64,000 bases of DNA, taken from the NCBI RefSeq assembly GCF_042466115.1, contig NZ_JAXHBQ010000001.1, positions 1,984,001 to 2,048,000 on the forward strand, read 5' to 3'. Positions 1 through 8,379 of this stretch are shown piece after piece. A model generated the notes under the pieces. That model saw only the letters and a list, made by a program, of their open reading frames with translations, did no database searches and had not been told where the DNA came from. A program made the position numbers and the translations under genes. The stretch comes from SW4 sp042466115 (GTDB lineage: Bacteria > Pseudomonadota > Alphaproteobacteria > Rhodobacterales > Rhodobacteraceae). The first letter of the stretch is position 1; each line of letters opens with the position of its first letter.

Positions 1-2628
1 GCTTTCGACTTCCTCGATCGGGATCGCGTCACCCATGGGTTTGATCGCCAGCAAATCACGCAAATGGATCGGCGGGTTGTTCTGCATCAGCGACGAATAC
101 TGCTTCCACACCTCATAGGACGCGCGGTTACATGCGTTCTGCAGCAAGTGCATCGTCTGCGCTTCCCATGCGTGCTTTTCACCCGAACGGCGCGCTTTGT
201 AGAACCCGCCGATGGGCAGCACATCGCTGCCACCACGCCAGCCGGCCTGATGAACGGCGGCAACCTTTTTCTGGATACCGCTGACGCCAATGCCGGAAAT
301 GCGCGACTGCATACCGGGGAAATATTCTGCGACCATGGCGCGGGACAGGCCCACAGCCTCAAAGTTCAGGCCACCGCGATAGGATGAAATCACCGAAATC
401 CCCATCTTGGCCATGATCTTCAACAAGCCCTGATCAATCGCGGTGCGATAGCGCGCCACCGCCTCGGTCAGGGTGCCCTCAAGCAACCCACGCCCGATCC
501 GGTCAGCAAGCGAGTCTTCGGCCAGATAAGCGTTCACAACCGTTGCACCACAACCGATCAGAACGGCAAAATAGTGCGGGTCAATACACTCGGCTGACCG
601 GATATTCAGCGAACAGAACGTGCGCAGACCCTTGCGCGTCAGCCAACTGTGCACAGCGCTGGTCGCCAGGATCATGGGCATCCCCACACGGTCCTGCCCC
701 TGAAACTGATCCGTCAAGATCAGGTGACCAGCACCCGAACGCACGGCATCTTCGGCCTCGGCGCGGATACGTTCCAACGCAACCCCAAGGGCAGCCGGAC
801 CACCGTCAGCGTCAAAGGTGCAGTCAATTTCGGTGCAAGGCGCGTTGAATGCCGCCTTCAAGGCGTCCCATTGCGCATTGCCCACAAACGGGCTGTCGAG
901 CACCAGAATTTCGGTCTGGCTGGAATCCTCGTCCAGAACGTTCTTGAGGTTGCCGAACCGTGTCTTGAGGCTCATCACGCGAAATTCGCGCAAGCTGTCA
1001 ATGGGCGGGTTCGTGACCTGACTAAAGTTCTGGCGAAAGAAATGCGACAGCGGGCGGTATTTCTCGGACAGCACCGCGCTGGGCGTATCATCCCCCATGG
1101 ACGCAAGGGTTTCCTTGGCGTCCTCGGCCATCGGGGCCAAAATCTGCTCAAGCTCTTCAATGGTATAGCCCGCAGCGATCTGGCGCTTGCGCAGCTCGCC
1201 ACCTTCAAAAAGCGGCGCTTCGGTCACGGAGCCAAGCGCTTCGTCCAGTTCGTTGATCTTGCCGACCCATTCACCAAACGACCGGCCCGCAGCTAGCTTG
1301 TCCTTGATTTCGACGTCGTGGAACAAACCGCCATCGCGCATGTCCACAGCAATCATCTGGCCGGGGCCAAGCGCGCCTTTTTCGACAACGGATGCTTCGT
1401 CAATCGGCACCATCCCGGCCTCGGAACCTGCAATCAGCAGGCCGTCACCTGTCACGACATAGCGCATGGGGCGCAGCCCGTTGCGATCAAGACCTGCGCA
1501 AACCCAGCGCCCGTCCGTCATGGCAAGGGCGGCCGGACCATCCCAGGGTTCCATCACCGAGTTGCAGTAAGAATACATATCGCGCCATGCTTGTGGCAGT
1601 TCGGTCGCCTGTTTCGACCAGCTTTCAGGCACCAGCATTGTCTTGGCCATGGGCGCACTGCGGCCCGCGCGCACAAGGATTTCAAACACCGCATCAAGCG
1701 CGCCGGAATCGGACGATCCCAGCGGAATGATCGGCTTAACATCCTCGGCCATGTCACCAAACGTGGCGCTTGCCATGCGGATTTCGTGGCTTTTCATCCA
1801 GTTGGTGTTGCCCTTGAGCGTGTTGATTTCGCCGTTATGGGCCAGCATCCGGAACGGCTGCGCCAGCCACCACTGCGGGAACGTGTTGGTTGAATATCGC
1901 TGGTGATAGATCGCAAAAGCGGACTCGAACCGGTCATCCATAAGGTCGGGGTAAAACTCGGCGACCTGCTCGGCCAGCATCATACCCTTGTAGATGATCG
2001 AACGACACGACAACGATGCCAGATACAACTCGCGGATACCCGCTGCGGCGGATGCTTTTTCGATCCGGCGCCGAATGACGTAAAGCTCGCGCTCGAACTG
2101 TTCCTCGTCCACGCCTTTGGCGTTTGAAATCAGGATTTGTTCGATCTCGGGGCGGGTCGCATTGGCCTTTTCACCCAGACAGGAGATGTCGACCGGCACA
2201 TGACGCCAGCCATAAATGTAATACCCCATGCGCAGGACTTCGGTTTCGATGATCGTGCGGCAGGTTTCCTGTGCTCCGAAATTCGTGCGGGGCAGAAACA
2301 CCTGCCCAACGGCGATCATTTCATCCTTGCGGGGTTCGTGGCCCGTGCGGCGGACTTGATCGTAAAAGAAATCGACGGGAATTTGCACGTGGATACCGGC
2401 ACCATCACCTGTCTTGCCATCCGCATCGACAGCGCCGCGGTGCCAGATCGCCTTGAGCGCGGCAATGCCGTTTTCCACAACGCTGCGGGACTTGTTGCCA
2501 TCAATCGACACAACAAGGCCGACGCCGCAATTGGCCTTTTCGTCCTCGTGGGCATAAAGGCCGTTTTCGGCCAACCATTCGCGGCGGGCGGTTTCAGCGG
2601 CGGCCCAGCGGTCATCATATTGCGTCAT
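1..2628 (-). CDS. gltB: Glutamate synthase (NADPH) large subunit, 3' end outside window
   Basis: The frame is open from the ATG at 2628 to the window edge, giving the first 876 codons of a protein that is about 1,500 residues in this family. GltB splits glutamine in an N-terminal Ntn-type glutaminase domain and channels ammonia to 2-oxoglutarate at an FMN/[3Fe-4S] site in the cytoplasm. The nucleophile is Cys34 in NCGVGLVVSIDG; the preceding 33 residues are the usual propeptide-like leader. Further on I read the glutaminase block HQRYSTNTFPQWWLAQPFR and, at the window edge, the start of the FMN domain (LRDLLAIKPMGDAIPIEEVES). A strong AAGGAGC ribosome site precedes the ATG. It is the last gene of the gltD operon, separated from gltD by two secreted-protein genes. 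Confidence 0.96.
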   Translation of the reverse strand, partial: MTQYDDRWAAAETARREWLAENGLYAHEDEKANCGVGLVVSIDGNKSRSVVENGIAALKAIWHRGAVDADGKTGDGAGIHVQIPVDFFYDQVRRTGHEPRKDEMIAVGQVFLPRTNFGAQETCRTIIETEVLRMGYYIYGWRHVPVDISCLGEKANATRPEIEQILISNAKGVDEEQFERELYVIRRRIEKASAAAGIRELYLASLSCRSIIYKGMMLAEQVAEFYPDLMDDRFESAFAIYHQRYSTNTFPQWWLAQPFRMLAHNGEINTLKGNTNWMKSHEIRMASATFGDMAEDVKPIIPLGSSDSGALDAVFEILVRAGRSAPMAKTMLVPESWSKQATELPQAWRDMYSYCNSVMEPWDGPAALAMTDGRWVCAGLDRNGLRPMRYVVTGDGLLIAGSEAGMVPIDEASVVEKGALGPGQMIAVDMRDGGLFHDVEIKDKLAAGRSFGEWVGKINELDEALGSVTEAPLFEGGELRKRQIAAGYTIEELEQILAPMAEDAKETLASMGDDTPSAVLSEKYRPLSHFFRQNFSQVTNPPIDSLREFRVMSLKTRFGNLKNVLDEDSSQTEILVLDSPFVGNAQWDALKAAFNAPCTEIDCTFDADGGPAALGVALERIRAEAEDAVRSGAGHLILTDQFQGQDRVGMPMILATSAVHSWLTRKGLRTFCSLNIRSAECIDPHYFAVLIGCGATVVNAYLAEDSLADRIGRGLLEGTLTEAVARYRTAIDQGLLKIMAKMGISVISSYRGGLNFEAVGLSRAMVAEYFPGMQSRISGIGVSGIQKKVAAVHQAGWRGGSDVLPIGGFYKARRSGEKHAWEAQTMHLLQNACNRASYEVWKQYSSLMQNNPPIHLRDLLAIKPMGDAIPIEEVES

Positions 2629-2639
2629 GGTATGCTCCT

Positions 2640-3350
2640 TCATGGTGCGCTTGCCAGCGTGGGCAAGGGAATATCGACGGGCTCTGCCAAGGACAGAATA
2701 ACGTCACAGTCATAGATCGGTTCGGCGGCCAGAAAGCCCGGCTCGCCCGGAAAGGAAAATTCAACCGGCGTGCTATCGCGGCCATAGGATTCATCCGGTG
2801 TGGTGATCTGGCGGGTGCCGGACACAAAGACGCGCCAGTCGCGGTGAATGAACTCGCGCCCCTCGGAACGCCACAGTTCCTGGCCGTTCACGTTGCGCAC
2901 TGTCATTTCAAATTCGGTTTCTTCCAGCTGCACGCCATCAATCACGACCGTGCGACCGGTGAGACGATCCAGACCCGTAAACTGGGTCACGCCAACTCGA
3001 TCCGATGTCGTGCTGAAATTCCACGAGTCCGCGCCCACTTCAAGCAGGTCACTGAATGAGGCGGCGTCTTCGATCACCGGGCCAAGAACCTCGGTTTCGC
3101 CAGACAGCGGGCTAAAGCTTTCGACCCACTGTGTTTCCGCATCAATGGTCGACATATAGACCATGCCCGTTTGCGTCAGATCAACGCGGCGCTGGTAACC
3201 TTCGGGGTCGGTCGCGCAGATGAAATTATGCGTGACCATGCATTCGCGCTTTTGAATCGTTACATACCCTTCGCATCCTTGCGGCAGGTTGAAGGTCTGC
3301 GCCGCGGCAGGGCCCGCAAGCATGGCTAAGGTCAGGGCAGCGCGGATCAT
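2640..3350 (-). CDS. Secreted protein of unknown function, paralogue of the adjacent upstream gene
   Basis: This is a 236-residue protein with an N-terminal signal peptide (MIRAALTLAMLAGPAAAQ) and no other membrane segment, so it is probably periplasmic. I chose the ATG at 3350 because it overlaps the upstream stop by ATGA and starts the signal peptide; a longer reading frame upstream adds only a non-signal-like stretch. It shares with its neighbour the pattern PQGC-G-x-x-T, a cysteine cluster in the first 50 residues, DRLTG-x-T-VIDG near the middle, and SPVEF/TPVEF-PGE-GF near the C-terminus, so the two are tandem duplicates. I do not recognise the domain. It lies between gltD and gltB and is presumably co-transcribed with them; no catalytic motif is evident. 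Confidence 0.8.
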   Translation of the reverse strand: MIRAALTLAMLAGPAAAQTFNLPQGCEGYVTIQKRECMVTHNFICATDPEGYQRRVDLTQTGMVYMSTIDAETQWVESFSPLSGETEVLGPVIEDAASFSDLLEVGADSWNFSTTSDRVGVTQFTGLDRLTGRTVVIDGVQLEETEFEMTVRNVNGQELWRSEGREFIHRDWRVFVSGTRQITTPDESYGRDSTPVEFSFPGEPGFLAAEPIYDCDVILSLAEPVDIPLPTLASAP

Positions 3351-4027
3351 TGCGCGACCCCGTAACTGCTCATGATGGCGCCACAACCAAACTTCGGCTG
3401 GTCTGTGAAAAAGCCCGCCTCGCCCGGATAGACAAATTCGACAGGTGACGCATCAAACTGATCGTCGGGCGCGTCTGTGCTCCACGAGGTGCCAAAGAAA
3501 AACAGGCGGTGGCGTTCGCTGACATACTGACGCCCGGCGTTTGACGCAATGATGTTGCCTTGGGGATCAAGCTGATCATAGGCGTATTCGGTGTTCAACA
3601 AAGGTTCGCCATCAATCACCGTTGTCTCGCCCGTCAGGCGATCATAGCCGACATAGCGTTCCGGTTGGGCGTTGATGCTGGGCACCGTCGTAAAGTCGTA
3701 GGTGTCGTACCCTTCGGCAAACAAAACTGTCAGACTTTCCGGATCGGGTGCAGGCAGAACCATTGTCTCGGTGCGCGGCGGGTTTGCATAATACGTTTCA
3801 AGCCACTGGAATTCGTTATCGACCTTGCGCACCTGAAACGGACCCATCTGCGAAAACACGGCGATCCACTGATCACCTTCGGCATCGGCCTCGCAGGTCC
3901 AGACATTCGACACGATACACGCGCGATATTGCACCGTCAGTGTTCCGGTGCAGCCCTGGGGCGGCTGGAAAGACTGGGCAAAAACAGGCCCACCAAGCAG
4001 CGCAAGAACAGTAGCGGCGCGGATCAT
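3347..4027 (-). CDS. Secreted protein of unknown function, first of a tandem pair
   Basis: This 226-residue protein has a signal peptide (MIRAATVLALLGGPVFAQ) followed by a mature domain that begins FQPPQGCTGTLTVQYRAC. It carries at least four cysteines, three of them in the first 45 residues, which suggests disulfide bonding in the periplasm. The motifs GYDRLTGETTVIDGEPL and SPVEFVYPGEAGFF are shared with the next gene. Its start overlaps the gltD stop and its stop overlaps the start of the paralogue (ATGA both times), so translation of gltD and the pair is probably coupled. I cannot assign a function. It is not an electron-transfer protein: there is no haem, flavin or iron-sulfur motif. Confidence 0.8.
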   Translation of the reverse strand: MIRAATVLALLGGPVFAQSFQPPQGCTGTLTVQYRACIVSNVWTCEADAEGDQWIAVFSQMGPFQVRKVDNEFQWLETYYANPPRTETMVLPAPDPESLTVLFAEGYDTYDFTTVPSINAQPERYVGYDRLTGETTVIDGEPLLNTEYAYDQLDPQGNIIASNAGRQYVSERHRLFFFGTSWSTDAPDDQFDASPVEFVYPGEAGFFTDQPKFGCGAIMSSYGVAQ

Positions 4028-5457
4028 TCTGCGGCCACGCTTGCGGCTTGGCTGATGTAGTCAAGGATTGCATCCGCCGCTTCGCGCCCGTCACGGATTG
4101 CCCAAACCACAAGGCTGGCACCCCGCACGATATCGCCTGCTGCATAGACACCATCAAGATTGGTTTTGCCGGTGCCAAAATCCGCTTTGATCGTGCCCCA
4201 GCGGGTCACTTCCAGATCAGGCACACCCCAAAGGGTTGGCAGGTCTTCGGGTTCAAAGCCCAGCGCCTTGATCACAAGATCTGACCCTTCGACATAGTCG
4301 CTGCCCTCTATCAGTTCGGGCATCTGGCGGCCGGACACATCCGGCGCGCCAAGGCGCATTTTTTGCACCATGACACCTTCGACGGCATCGCCTGTGAACC
4401 CCTTTGGGGCCGCGAGCCAGACAAATTCAACGCCTTCTTCCTCGGCATTCTGCACTTCGCGTTGCGAGCCGGGCATGTTGGCCTTGTCGCGGCGATACAG
4501 ACATTTCACACTTTCGGCACCCTGACGGATCGCCGTGCGCACACAGTCCATCGCCGTGTCACCACCACCAATGACGACCACGCGCTTGCCAGCTGCGTTC
4601 AACTCGCCGCTTTCAAATTCCTCGACGATATCGCCAAAACTTTTGCGGTTGCTGGCGGTCAGATAATCAATCGCGCGCACGATCCCTTCGGCACCTGATC
4701 CGGGGGCTTGCAAGTCGCGGGTTTTGTAAACGCCCGTCGCGATCAGCACCGCGTCGTGTTTGCCGCGAATGGCATCAAAGCTCAGATCCTCGCCGACATT
4801 GCAGTTCAGGACAAATTCAACGCCGCCATCCTCAAGCTGCGCCATCCGCTGCATGACGATGTCTTTTTCCAGTTTGAATCCGGGGATGCCATAAGTCAGC
4901 AAGCCGCCGCCGCGATCATAACGATCATAGACCGTGACCTGCACACCGGCGCGGCGCAGGCGGTCAGCGGCGGCCAATCCGCCGGGACCGGCGCCGATGA
5001 TTGCCACGCTTTCGGTGCGTTCAACGGCGGGGCGGATCGGCTTGACCCAACCCCGATCGAACGCAGTGTCGGTGATGTATTTTTCAACAGCACCGATGGT
5101 TACGGTGCCGTGGCCCGATTGCTCGATCACGCAATTGCCTTCGCACAGGCGATCTTGCGGGCAAATGCGACCACATATTTCGGGGAATGTATTGGTGGCC
5201 TGACTTACCTCATAGGCTTCTTCCAGCCGCCCTTCGGCTGTCAGGCGCAGCCAGTCGGGGATGTTGTTGTGCAGCGGACAATGGGACTGACAGTAAGGGA
5301 CACCGCACTGGCTGCACCGGCTTGCCTGCTCGGCGGCCTTGTCACGGGCGTATTCGGCATAAATCTCGTCAAAATCCTGACGGCGCAGATCGGGCACGCG
5401 CTTTTCGGGCATGTCCCGTTCGACCGTCACGAATTTCAACATCTTTTGACCAGCCAT
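4024..5457 (-). CDS. gltD: Glutamate synthase (NADPH) small subunit
   Basis: This is a 477-residue FAD/NADPH oxidoreductase that feeds electrons to GltB. The N-terminal region has the two 4Fe-4S cysteine clusters of the GltD family (CSQCGVPYCQSHCPLHNNIPDW at about 48-69, and CGRICPQDRLCEGNC at about 94-108). An FAD-binding GxGxxG follows (IIGAGPGGLAAADRL, about 150-165), then a second Rossmann motif for NADPH (VVIGGGDTAMDCVRT, about 290-305) and the C-terminal FAD clamp GVYAAGDIVRGASLVVWAI. The length is normal. It is the first gene of the unit gltD-hyp-hyp-gltB. The 156 bases upstream contain a repeat cluster and a candidate promoter that probably control the operon. Confidence 0.96.
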   Translation of the reverse strand: MAGQKMLKFVTVERDMPEKRVPDLRRQDFDEIYAEYARDKAAEQASRCSQCGVPYCQSHCPLHNNIPDWLRLTAEGRLEEAYEVSQATNTFPEICGRICPQDRLCEGNCVIEQSGHGTVTIGAVEKYITDTAFDRGWVKPIRPAVERTESVAIIGAGPGGLAAADRLRRAGVQVTVYDRYDRGGGLLTYGIPGFKLEKDIVMQRMAQLEDGGVEFVLNCNVGEDLSFDAIRGKHDAVLIATGVYKTRDLQAPGSGAEGIVRAIDYLTASNRKSFGDIVEEFESGELNAAGKRVVVIGGGDTAMDCVRTAIRQGAESVKCLYRRDKANMPGSQREVQNAEEEGVEFVWLAAPKGFTGDAVEGVMVQKMRLGAPDVSGRQMPELIEGSDYVEGSDLVIKALGFEPEDLPTLWGVPDLEVTRWGTIKADFGTGKTNLDGVYAAGDIVRGASLVVWAIRDGREAADAILDYISQAASVAAE

Positions 5458-5515
5458 GCCACATCCTCCGTCATGATCCCGAAGGTATCTGATAGAATGA
5501 GGTCAGGTGAATGAA

Positions 5516-5609
5516 AAGTCAGTATTGCTGACCTAAATACTGTATTTCAGCACGTTGGCCAAATATTTTTTCGCTGCACCCGTGAATTTAAGTCAGTATT
5601 GCTTACCTA
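5516..5609 (-). promoter_or_regulatory. gltD operon control region with paired 20-bp repeats and promoter
   Basis: Read in the direction of gltD, TAGGTAAGCAATACTGACTT (5609-5590) and TAGGTCAGCAATACTGACTT (5535-5516) differ at one base in 20 and lie 74 bp apart, about seven helical turns. The second contains the dyad GTCAG-n5-CTGAC. Between them are a possible -35 TTGGCC (5562-5557) and, 17 nt on, a weak -10 TATTTA (5539-5534), plus an 11-bp palindrome AATACAGTATT (5547-5537). A further GGTCAG half-site is at 5501-5506 on the plus strand. Two spaced copies flanking a promoter suggest an operator pair for a dimeric regulator. Lrp/AsnC control of gltBD is known in enterics; the actual regulator here is not identifiable. 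Confidence 0.6.
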
Positions 5610-5613
5610 GTGG

Positions 5614-6420
5614 CTAATACCCGGCCAAAAGTGCCGTCATGGCCAGGCCACCCACGACGATTCGCCACCAGCCGAAAATGCGGTATCCGTTGCGCGTCAC
5701 GTAGTTCAGCACCCAGCGCACAACGACGACTGCCGTCAAAAATGCCATAACAAAACCGACAGCGATTTCGCCCAGCGCCGAGGCATCCAGCACATCGCGG
5801 TTTTTATAAAGGTCATAGGCAAAGGCACCCGCCATCGTCGGCATCGACAGAAAGAACGAAAACTCGGCCGCCGCGCGTTTGCCGACACCCAGCATCAACG
5901 CGCCGACAATCGTCGCGCCCGACCGCGAAACTCCGGGGATCATGGCCAAACACTGAATCACACCAATCGCCAGCGATTTCTTGATCGGAACTTGCATCGC
6001 ATCATCATGAACAGCGAGCGGCGCAATCTGATCGACAAACAGCAGCACGATCCCGCCAAGGATCAACATCACGGCAATCAGCATTGGCGTTTCAAACAGC
6101 ACTGTCTTGATGAAATCATGGGCCAGAACGCCAATAATCACCGCTGGCAAAAAGGCGATCAGCACCGACATGATAAACCGCCGCGCAGCTGGATCATGGG
6201 GTGCATCACGAAACACAGCCCACAACTTGGCAGAATACAGCGTCAGAATTGCCAAGACAGCGCCAAGCTGAATCACCACTTCGAATGTCTTGCCCGCGCT
6301 TTCAAACCCAAGGAAATGACCGGCCAACAACAAGTGGCCCGTGGATGAAACCGGGATAAACTCCGTCAGCCCTTCCAAGAGACCCAGGAAAAGGGCGACC
6401 AACGTTGTGGGTTCTGTCAT
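5614..6420 (-). CDS. uppP: Undecaprenyl-diphosphatase UppP (BacA family)
   Basis: This 268-residue polytopic inner-membrane enzyme dephosphorylates undecaprenyl pyrophosphate to recycle the lipid carrier for peptidoglycan and O-antigen synthesis; overexpression of the family confers bacitracin resistance. The two signature motifs are present: the (E/Q)xxxE-type motif at Glu16/Glu20 followed by FIPVSSTGHL (21-30), and PGVSRSG at 162-168. About eight hydrophobic helices are visible and the length is typical. Only 5 bp separate it from the stop of the upstream reductase gene, so both are probably one transcript. Its stop lies 4 bp from one of the gltD control repeats. Confidence 0.96.
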   Translation of the reverse strand: MTEPTTLVALFLGLLEGLTEFIPVSSTGHLLLAGHFLGFESAGKTFEVVIQLGAVLAILTLYSAKLWAVFRDAPHDPAARRFIMSVLIAFLPAVIIGVLAHDFIKTVLFETPMLIAVMLILGGIVLLFVDQIAPLAVHDDAMQVPIKKSLAIGVIQCLAMIPGVSRSGATIVGALMLGVGKRAAAEFSFFLSMPTMAGAFAYDLYKNRDVLDASALGEIAVGFVMAFLTAVVVVRWVLNYVTRNGYRIFGWWRIVVGGLAMTALLAGY

Positions 6421-6425
6421 TGAAT

Positions 6426-7403
6426 TCAGGCCTTGAGGTTACGCGCGGATTCCTTGATCTCGCTATACTGGCCCGATGGGCGGAAGCGCCACAGATAGTC
6501 AGGAAGGATCGCCTCCATTGGCACAGGCGCAATACCCAATGCCGCAAATCCCTGCGCCCCATCAGCGACGATATTGTCAGTTTTGAGGTTGATCACCTGA
6601 TCCTTGGTCAACGGCCCGCGCACCAGACCCAACGACAACATACGGCCAACGCTGAACCCAAACGCCATCATGCGGGCAATCGGGAAGGGAATGTTCACAA
6701 CCATCCGACGGCGGCGGATCACATGCAGCATCGTGCCCATCAATTCGCGGAATGTCTGCACATCGGGGCCGCCAAGTTCGTAGATGCCTGTCAAATTTTT
6801 CGTCACGCCAAGCACCGCAGCCTGTGCAACATCATCGACATAGACCGGCTGAAACAAGGTATCCCCTCCAACCACAGGCAAAACAGGCCCGAAACGTGTC
6901 ATGCCGGCAAAGCGGTTAAAGAAATCATCCTCTGGCCCGAAAATGATCGACGGACGCAGAATCATGGCATCAGGCATGTGTTGCAAAACGCCCGCCTCGC
7001 CTGCGGCTTTGGAGCGCGCATATTCGCTGTCGGACTCGGCATCGGCACCTATCGCCGAAATCTGCACCATACGGGTGATTCCCTGCGATGCAGCGATCCG
7101 CGCAACGCGTTCCGCGCCCTCGGCCTGCACAGCGTCAAAGGTATTCTTGCCAATCTCGTCGAGCACACCAACACAGTTCACGACCGCATCAGCACCATGC
7201 GCCACCCCGGCAACACTGGAATCATCACGAATGTTGCAAAAGACCGGCTCGACCTGTCCGACAACACCATAGGTGCGCACGAACATCGCCTCGTTCGGGT
7301 TGCGGACGGCAACGCGGACGCGCCAGCCTTCTTTGGCCATACGGCGGGCGATATAGCGCCCGACAAACCCTGATCCGCCGAAAATCGTGACAAGTTTGGC
7401 CAT
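6426..7403 (-). CDS. Complex I NDUFA9-family NAD(P)-binding protein (atypical SDR)
   Basis: This is a 325-residue extended/atypical short-chain dehydrogenase. It has the N-terminal nucleotide-binding motif TIFGGSGFVGRYIARRM (about 6-22), NCVGVL in place of the usual NAAG/NVVG block, and a region around ISAIGADAESDSEYARSKAAGE that supplies a Y-x3-K pair. The C-terminal part (GGDTLFQPVYVDDVAQA, YELGGPDVQTFREL) matches the NDUFA9-like family, whose mitochondrial member is an accessory subunit of respiratory complex I. In bacteria the family is widespread in alphaproteobacteria and its exact substrate is unknown. It precedes uppP by 5 bp on the same strand. A plain epimerase function cannot be excluded. 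Confidence 0.88.
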   Translation of the reverse strand: MAKLVTIFGGSGFVGRYIARRMAKEGWRVRVAVRNPNEAMFVRTYGVVGQVEPVFCNIRDDSSVAGVAHGADAVVNCVGVLDEIGKNTFDAVQAEGAERVARIAASQGITRMVQISAIGADAESDSEYARSKAAGEAGVLQHMPDAMILRPSIIFGPEDDFFNRFAGMTRFGPVLPVVGGDTLFQPVYVDDVAQAAVLGVTKNLTGIYELGGPDVQTFRELMGTMLHVIRRRRMVVNIPFPIARMMAFGFSVGRMLSLGLVRGPLTKDQVINLKTDNIVADGAQGFAALGIAPVPMEAILPDYLWRFRPSGQYSEIKESARNLKA

Positions 7404-7555
7404 GACGTGCTTCCCTACTTCTGCTTGCGCTTGGGTTTACCCCCCTGCCCCCCGTGAAACAAGGCGCATTTGGGCACAGTTTGCGCAGATTTCCTGCGCA
7501 GGTTTCAGGCATGACCATCTTTGTGCCACCAATTCACACGCAATACGGAATCGCG

Positions 7556-7584
7556 TTGACAGCGCCCGCCTGCCCCCTTACATC
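7556..7584 (+). promoter_or_regulatory. Strong sigma-70-type promoter of the tRNA-Leu gene
   Basis: A perfect -35 TTGACA (7556-7561) is followed after 17 bases by TACATC (7579-7584). The expected start near 7591 is about 12 bases before the mature tRNA 5' end. The spacer end and -10 read CCCCTTACATCGC, the same 13 bases as in the secA promoter. Confidence 0.75.
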
Positions 7585-7602
7585 GCCCGTCATGCGATCT
7601 GT

Positions 7603-7689
7603 GCCCAGATGGCGGAATTGGTAGACGCGCTAGCTTCAGGTGCTAGTACTGGCAACGGTGTGGAGGTTCGAGTCCTCTTCTGGGCACCA
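7603..7689 (+). tRNA. tRNA-Leu (anticodon CAG)
   Basis: The 87-nt cloverleaf has acceptor arms GCCCAGA (7603-7609) and TCTGGGC (7679-7685), discriminator A and an encoded CCA (7687-7689). The D-arm contains GGTAGACGCG. The anticodon stem-loop is CTAGC-TTCAGGT-GCTAG, giving anticodon CAG, which reads CUG, a frequent leucine codon in GC-rich genomes. A long class II variable arm (TACTGGCAACGGTGT region) and a T-arm GAGGTTCGAGTCCTC follow. A strong promoter lies just upstream. No other tRNA is clustered with it. Confidence 0.97.
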
Positions 7690-7766
7690 TTCATCCCCTT
7701 AGACATTGTGATGCTGCGGACGGCTGCTATATGACGGGGCAACGCCCTATCAGATGAGTTTCGCCG

Positions 7767-8378
7767 ATGACCAACACGCTTTACCAGAACGACCTGCCCG
7801 ATGGGCTTGATCTTGGCCCTGTTGTGGCGATTGATTGCGAAACGATGGGTCTGAACCCGCATCGTGACCGGCTGTGTCTGATCCAGATGTCGGGCGGTGA
7901 CGGAAACTGCCATCTGGTTCAGGTGGCCAGGGGGCAGACCAGTGCGCCAAATCTTTCTAAAATGCTGGCCGATCCGAATGTGCTGAAGCTGTTCCACTTT
8001 GGCCGGTTTGATATCGCGGCGATGCTTGGTGCCTTTGGCGTGGTCACGGCCCCTGTTTACTGCACCAAGATCGCATCGAAGATGGTGCGCACCTTTACCG
8101 ATCGGCACGGGCTGAAGTTTCTTCTGCAAGATCTGGTCGGCGTGGATATTTCCAAACACCAGCAACAGTCCGATTGGGGTGCCGAAACCCTGACCGAGGC
8201 ACAGCTGGATTACGCCGCAAGCGATGTGCTTTACCTGCACAAGCTGCGCGAGGAGTTGGACAAACGCCTTGCCCGCGAAGGGCGCGCCGAAATGGCGCAG
8301 GCCTGTTTTGATTTTCTACCGATGCGCGCGCAGCTTGACCTGATGGGCTGGCCCGAAATCGACATTTTCGCGCACTGA
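7767..8378 (+). CDS. Ribonuclease D-like 3'-5' exonuclease (DEDDy, no HRDC domains)
   Basis: This 203-residue protein consists of a single DEDDy exonuclease domain. Catalytic acids are visible: Asp23 and Glu25 (Exo I, IDCETMGL), Asp82 (Exo II, FHFGRFD), and Tyr149/Asp153 (Exo III, YAASDVLY). Classical RNase D is about 370 residues because two HRDC domains follow; these are absent here, as in the short Rnd-like proteins common in Rhodobacteraceae. It is likely to act on the 3' ends of structured RNAs such as tRNA precursors. It starts the plus-strand run rnd-kdsD-lptC-lptA-lptB with a 1-bp gap to kdsD. Its position 78 bp after tRNA-Leu may be coincidental. Confidence 0.88.
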   Translation: MTNTLYQNDLPDGLDLGPVVAIDCETMGLNPHRDRLCLIQMSGGDGNCHLVQVARGQTSAPNLSKMLADPNVLKLFHFGRFDIAAMLGAFGVVTAPVYCTKIASKMVRTFTDRHGLKFLLQDLVGVDISKHQQQSDWGAETLTEAQLDYAASDVLYLHKLREELDKRLAREGRAEMAQACFDFLPMRAQLDLMGWPEIDIFAH

Positions 8379-8379
8379 T

